DNA from: Nyssa sinensis
Lineage: Eukaryota > Streptophyta > Magnoliopsida > Cornales > Nyssaceae
Length of the DNA: 64,000 nucleotides
NCBI GenBank assembly: GCA_008638375.1
Contig: CM018038.1
Coordinates: forward strand, 11,386,740 to 11,450,739
Direction of reading: 5' to 3'
In this document: positions 59,743 to 64,000 of the stretch, one piece after another
Layout of the letters: the number at the start of each line of letters is the position of its first letter
How positions within the stretch are numbered: the first letter of the stretch is position 1
Notes under the pieces: generated by a model
What the model was told of the DNA's origin: nothing
Databases searched by the model: none
The model's input: the letters and a program-made list of their open reading frames with translations, nothing else
Translations under genes and position numbers: made by a program

Positions 59743-61838
59743 GAGTTATACTTGAGAGTTGAGACCACTTAAATTTTCAGCTCCTTGATCTTGAACTTTA
59801 TTCCATTCCTTTTATTTATTTACTTTATCATTTGGAATTTTTGTATACCTTCTTACAACATAATATATAAATATTGGAATATATGGAACTAAAATTTAAC
59901 AGGATAATTACTATTTAATGAATATAAGCAAGCGAGGGCCAAGTGTTTTGATTGTTTATTGGGGAAAAGAGTCTAATGGGAGGTAGGATGAAAAAGTTTG
60001 CCACCCTGATATAAAAATATAATATATAAAAGTTTTCGTCTCAATAATTTGAAAAGTTTACAATATTATGACTCAAAAGTTTAAATTTAAATTATTAGTA
60101 GAAAAATTTATGATGTCTTATATACCAATCATAATATTTTTATTTAATCGATATAAGAAGGATGTTTCACATTAAAACTCATTTCTAATTAGCTTACAAG
60201 CTTATTAAGCTTGGCTTGAATTCAGTTTAAGAAGATAATAAGTATTCTAATGTTATGTATATAAAAAACAAAAACAAAACTATTTTATCTCAATTCATTT
60301 AAAAACTTGTTTACAACTTATTAAGCTTGGCTTAAACTCAGTTTAAGAAAATAATAAATATTATAATGTTATGTATATAAAAAAAAAAAAACAAAGCTAT
60401 TTGATCTTAATTCATTTAGAAACTTGTTTATGATAAGTCCAAAACAAAATCAATTCGAGTTTCATCATAATTTAATACTTGTTGATTCTAATAAACTAGG
60501 CTTGAGCAGTTGATTTTATTTTTTTTTGATAATTCGATATCTTATCTTTTAGGTTAACTAATTCGGAAAATCAATCACACTATTTATTAACGAGAAGTCT
60601 ATTTAAAACATTGTATAGATTGACTCAAAAAAAAAAAAAATAACATCTACTAAGTTTCGATTAAACCGTCTTAAAAAAATAAATTTTTTAATTACTGTTT
60701 GTCGTCCACTTAGCTAGTCGACTTGATCATATACAATTCTTGATAAAATCCAAATCATACACCCATAAACTTGATGCTACAAATTGAGAAAGGTCAGATC
60801 TAGTAACCCATATAACAACCTTAGGCTGGGATGAAGCCCAAGCCCAAGCCTTCCCCGCGGTGGATGATCTCGAATTGGCTGAGTAACATCCAACCAAATT
60901 ATTCCGTTATGGTCCATTCTTCATTGACCTATTCAAATGGAGATTTTCCTTCAAACCATCGGTTACGTCAAGGCTAATTTCTGCTCAAAACTTCAGCCAA
61001 AGAGGATGAAAAAAAGTTTAGGAAAAAATACTAAAATAATTTTTTCACTCCAAAAAAATTATAATACATTTTTTTATCTTTCAAAAAAAGAATTTTAAAA
61101 TAAAAAAAATCTAATTGTTAACTTCATCTTAACACTGTTAAAAAGTATTACCGATTATACTAAAATGACCTTCAAAATATATTTTATAAAATAAGATTAA
61201 AAAATATATAAAATAAAATTTTCAATCTCAAAAAATCATAACATTTTATAAAATAAAATTTTAATTTTTAAGCATTTTAGATAAATAGAAAATGTTATTA
61301 TTACTATTTTTTTTTGGATTGAAGAATTTATTTTATCTATTATTTAGTATTTTTTAAAATATATCTTGAAGGTTATTTTTGTCTAATTAATAATATTTTG
61401 TAATGCTGTTAAAATAAAAGTTAATAATTAAACATTTTTGTATTAAAATTTTTTTTAGATTTTTTAAATATAAAAAATATATCATAAACTTTTTGGATTG
61501 AAAAGATTATTTTAAGAACCTTTTAGTATTTGTTCTCAAAAATTTATTAGTAAAATTCTCATTCAAATCAAGTATTGAGATGTGATCAAGATATAGTAAC
61601 TTAAAAAATCATATCATGCGAGATCTAGAATTATCATATCTTAACACATCATATTAGAATTATAATTAGGAATATATAATATTTTTTATATTAAAATATT
61701 TTTTATATTTAAAATTATAGTATTAAGATAGTATTATTTTGTCACACATGGTCCCCACGCCATGTGTGTGCCCACTTCATCATCAGAGTCTTCAACTCGA
61801 AAGCGACCATAAAAATTTTCAGAAATTAATTTCTAAGT
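59743..61838. other. Spacer between copies F and G
   Basis: AT-rich, with the 3' UTR of copy F at its start. It includes a 116-bp tandem duplication (listed) related to sequence downstream of copy D. 61000-61700 is very AT-rich with no open frame. No gene or complete transposon was recognised. Confidence 0.5.
60201..60432. repeat. Tandem duplication, about 116-bp unit
   Basis: CTTATTAAGCTTGG begins the units at 60201 and 60317. Both continue with CAGTTTAAGAARATAATAA and AATGTTATGTATATAAAAAA and end near AAACTTGTTTA. Confidence 0.8.
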
Positions 61839-61903
61839 CATTGTTTGCTTGCTGTGCAATCCTATACAAAATCCACTACCATATATAAGCCTCTCAAGGC
61901 CAA
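61839..61903 (+). promoter_or_regulatory. Conserved core-promoter block of copy G
   Basis: CATTGTTTGCTTGCTGTGCAA, then CCATATATAAGCCTC (a TATA box near 61882) and CTCAAGGCCAACCC, corresponding to the block before copies A, C and F although the coding region is more divergent. Confidence 0.62.
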
Positions 61904-61969
61904 CCCAAACCTTATCTTTGCACAATCCAGTTCCCAGCTTAGTTTTGTTATTATCTGTGTTTTCGGGCC

Positions 61970-62212
61970 ATGGCGTTTGATGGGACTGGTCTTGCAGAAG
62001 TTTACATGATGCGAGAGCTCCAAAAGGAGAAGATAAAGAGAAGGGAAAAGGAAGGAGCTGATGAGGAAGAAGTTAGTACTGCTGTTGAAGGGAAAGTTTC
62101 TGCTGGCTGTTTCTCCATGATGTTTAAGAAAATCCACCCGACTGCTGTGCCATCATCTGCAGATTTTACTGTGAAAGAAGCTCGGACGTGTGATCAAAGG
62201 AGAGTTGCTTAG
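61970..62212 (+). CDS. Small protein family, copy G (80 aa), divergent
   Basis: Single exon starting MAFDGTGLAEVYMMRELQKE, with a longer acidic segment (E-G-A-D-E-E-E-V-S-T) before GKVSAGCFSMMFKKIHPTAV. The tail differs completely from the MSLAG copies and ends basic (C-D-Q-R-R-V-A) with a second Cys. Its N-terminus is closer to the MALAG type of broken copies B and E, but its promoter block is that of the MSLAG copies. That the core block stays nearly identical here while the rest diverges marks GCFSMMFKKIHPT as the likely functional part. Confidence 0.85.
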   Translation: MAFDGTGLAEVYMMRELQKEKIKRREKEGADEEEVSTAVEGKVSAGCFSMMFKKIHPTAVPSSADFTVKEARTCDQRRVA

Positions 62213-62357
62213 GTTCAAATGCTTTTCCAGCTCCTGTTGCATGTCTGTTGGGTTGTCTTTTAAGTTGGATAGTCCACGCTAAATTATCTGTGACTAGCAT
62301 TTGATTGTCTATGCCATTGTTGGGATTGTGTACCTTCCCATTATCTATATATCTATC

Positions 62358-62358
<1 letters not shown>

Positions 62359-62406
<48 letters not shown>
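62359..62406. repeat. Compound (AT)n(GT)n microsatellite
   Basis: AT dinucleotides change directly into a GT run about 150-190 bp after the stop of copy G. Confidence 0.9.
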
Positions 62407-62410
<4 letters not shown>

Positions 62411-62679
62411 ATATTACGTGTTTCATATATAATGAAGAAAAGAAACTTATAGTCAAGATGACAAATTACAGAAAGAGTTTTAGCTCCCATCTGCTCATCA
62501 TCAAAGTGACTTTGGCTCATGAATGCTTATGCAGAAGGGACAACTTTCATATTTTTGCTTATTTGTATTGGAAATTAAAAGTATGTTTTACTTCTTGCCA
62601 CAAATCAATTGTGAAGCCAATATTCCAATTGATTCGTTGAATAATTGTAATCTCAGTTTAAGATGGCTGAGACAGTGGA

Positions 62680-62682
<3 letters not shown>

Positions 62683-62730
<48 letters not shown>
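62683..62730. repeat. (AT)n microsatellite, 48 bp
   Basis: Uninterrupted AT repeat downstream of copy G. Confidence 0.9.
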
Positions 62731-62733
<3 letters not shown>

Positions 62734-64000
62734 TGTACATGGCTTATAAGCCTATAACCACTCTACATGAACCTTATCAAATTTCGCTTTGGCCAAGGCT
62801 TTTCCTTCTTGATCACTGGTCATTTAATTTATTTCCTCTTATTGCTATTATACATATTTTTGGTTGGCTGGGTAAGATAATTACCATTTCCTAGAATTGA
62901 ATTCACCTTGTTTCTTTGAAAATATCTATATTGAATATGATAATAATTTCTCTACTCGATCTAATACTCAAGTTTTTTTTTTTTCTTTTTTCTTTTTGTT
63001 AATAATAATAACAACAGGAGACTATAAGCCTATAACCCCAAAGGTAGCTTGGTTAGAAATGTTAAACTAATAAATGTTTGAAAGTATAAGATTTTTACGG
63101 ATTCAATATTTTACGGGTATTTAAGGACGAGTGAAATTTATCCGTTGAGATGCAAATTACCCAAATTTCCTATAAAAAAAACAGGCTATTGAGATAATTT
63201 TGTATTTGTTTTATACGATTTTCATTTTTAAAAATCAAACAATTAAGATTTTGAAAACAGTCGTTTATGGATCATTTTAATCTTTAAATTTTAGAAAATG
63301 TAGGAACTTCCTTTAAATAATTTTGAGTCAACTTTAAGAATTTGCTTTTTCAAAAATACTCCACTAAACCCTGTTGTCCTATCGGATTCATTTTTATATT
63401 TTCAATAAAAGTCATTACCTAGTGTTTGTCCCACTTACACAAAGTGTTGTAAGAGATAAATTAAAGATAAATTTAATCTTTTAACATTAGTTTTACTCAA
63501 AATAATTATTTACAAATTCAAACTTATATTTTTACCTTGACAATCTGAATATTTTACCAAAACACCAGGCCTTGGTTGCTTAGACCTATTTTTCTCCTCC
63601 CAAAAACAAAAACAATAATAATAAATCTTATTGCATTGGGGAGCGCCTGAACTACGAGAAATTATTCCATAAACATGATTTTTATGATTTTAATATTTTA
63701 TAAAGTTTATGTGATTATTGTATAACTAAAATCATATATATAAGAGACGTGTGATGTGCCTATGAAATAATTTTTTCGGTCACTTATGAGTGTCTTCCTT
63801 GGGCCAACGAAGAAGCAGAGCTCACTAAAATAATGCTCTTTTGGTGCCAACCACCTCACACTTCCACACACACCCACCCCCTCCTCGATGCACACCTAAA
63901 AGAAAGGCCAGCGTATAATCCAATATCTCCACTAGCAAGATCAAATTGAATTTTTTGACTTAGAACTAATTGACAATTACTACCATTGAATGGCACTGGT

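Larger units (their letters stand above)
62213..64000. other. Downstream spacer of copy G, to the window end
   Basis: 62800-62975 and 63830-63990 align with 49200-49390 and 49740-49900 in the D-E interval. By that correspondence a MALAG-type copy would be expected about 700 bp beyond the window. Two microsatellites lie here. No gene seen; minus-strand ORF 63707-63895 has no recognised domain. Confidence 0.6.

Overview
This looks like a nuclear window from a dicot plant, possibly a woody perennial. The DNA is AT-rich, with GT-AG introns, sparse genes, abundant microsatellites and nested LTR retrotransposons. Coordinates are plus-strand window positions. No bacterial-type operons, CRISPR arrays or rRNA/tRNA genes are visible.

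Layout. 1-1.25 kb: the last two exons of a plus-strand DUF547-type gene whose 5' part lies outside the window. 1.25-14.5 kb: gene-free repeat territory holding a Tat-type solo LTR with a perfect 5-bp target duplication, a 2-kb Mutator-like element with long terminal inverted repeats, a probable larger solo LTR and a pure G tract. 14.5-18.4 kb: a minus-strand leucine-rich-repeat receptor kinase of the EFR/Xa21/At3g47570 class (non-RD), apparently damaged exactly at the exon junction that encodes the APE motif. 18.4-24.2 kb: AT-rich intergenic DNA. 24.2-29.0 kb: a TRM9-type tRNA wobble-uridine methyltransferase in two coding exons, with transposon debris in its 2.5-kb intron. 30.8-31.3 kb: a hAT-type MITE with an 8-bp target duplication.

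31.5-64 kb: the most distinctive region. It is a local array of a small-protein gene family (75-80 codons, single exon, all plus strand). Five copies are intact (31.6, 46.9, 47.4, 59.5 and 62.0 kb) and two are broken (33.9 and 50.6 kb). I do not recognise the family. The copies share a charged, probably helical N-terminal half and a fixed C-terminal block (GKVS-GCFS-MFKKIHPT). Four intact copies share a roughly 65-bp core-promoter block with a TATA box; the fifth (47.4 kb) arose by a tandem duplication that left that block behind. The intergenic DNA is duplicated with the genes, so the array grew by segmental duplication.

Retrotransposons have pulled the array apart. Between the 33.9 and 46.9 kb copies sits a non-autonomous, copia-like LTR element (34088-45642, minus orientation, 5-bp target duplication) carrying two very large solo LTRs, each with its own 5-bp duplication. 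The 50.6 kb copy is cut after codon 10 by the LTR of a Tat-lineage Gypsy element that keeps an antisense, intron-containing extra ORF. That element is fused to a Copia element lacking its 5' LTR, whose gag-pol is broken by stops and frameshifts.

The receptor kinase and the tRNA-modification enzyme act independently; nothing links them functionally to the small-protein array.
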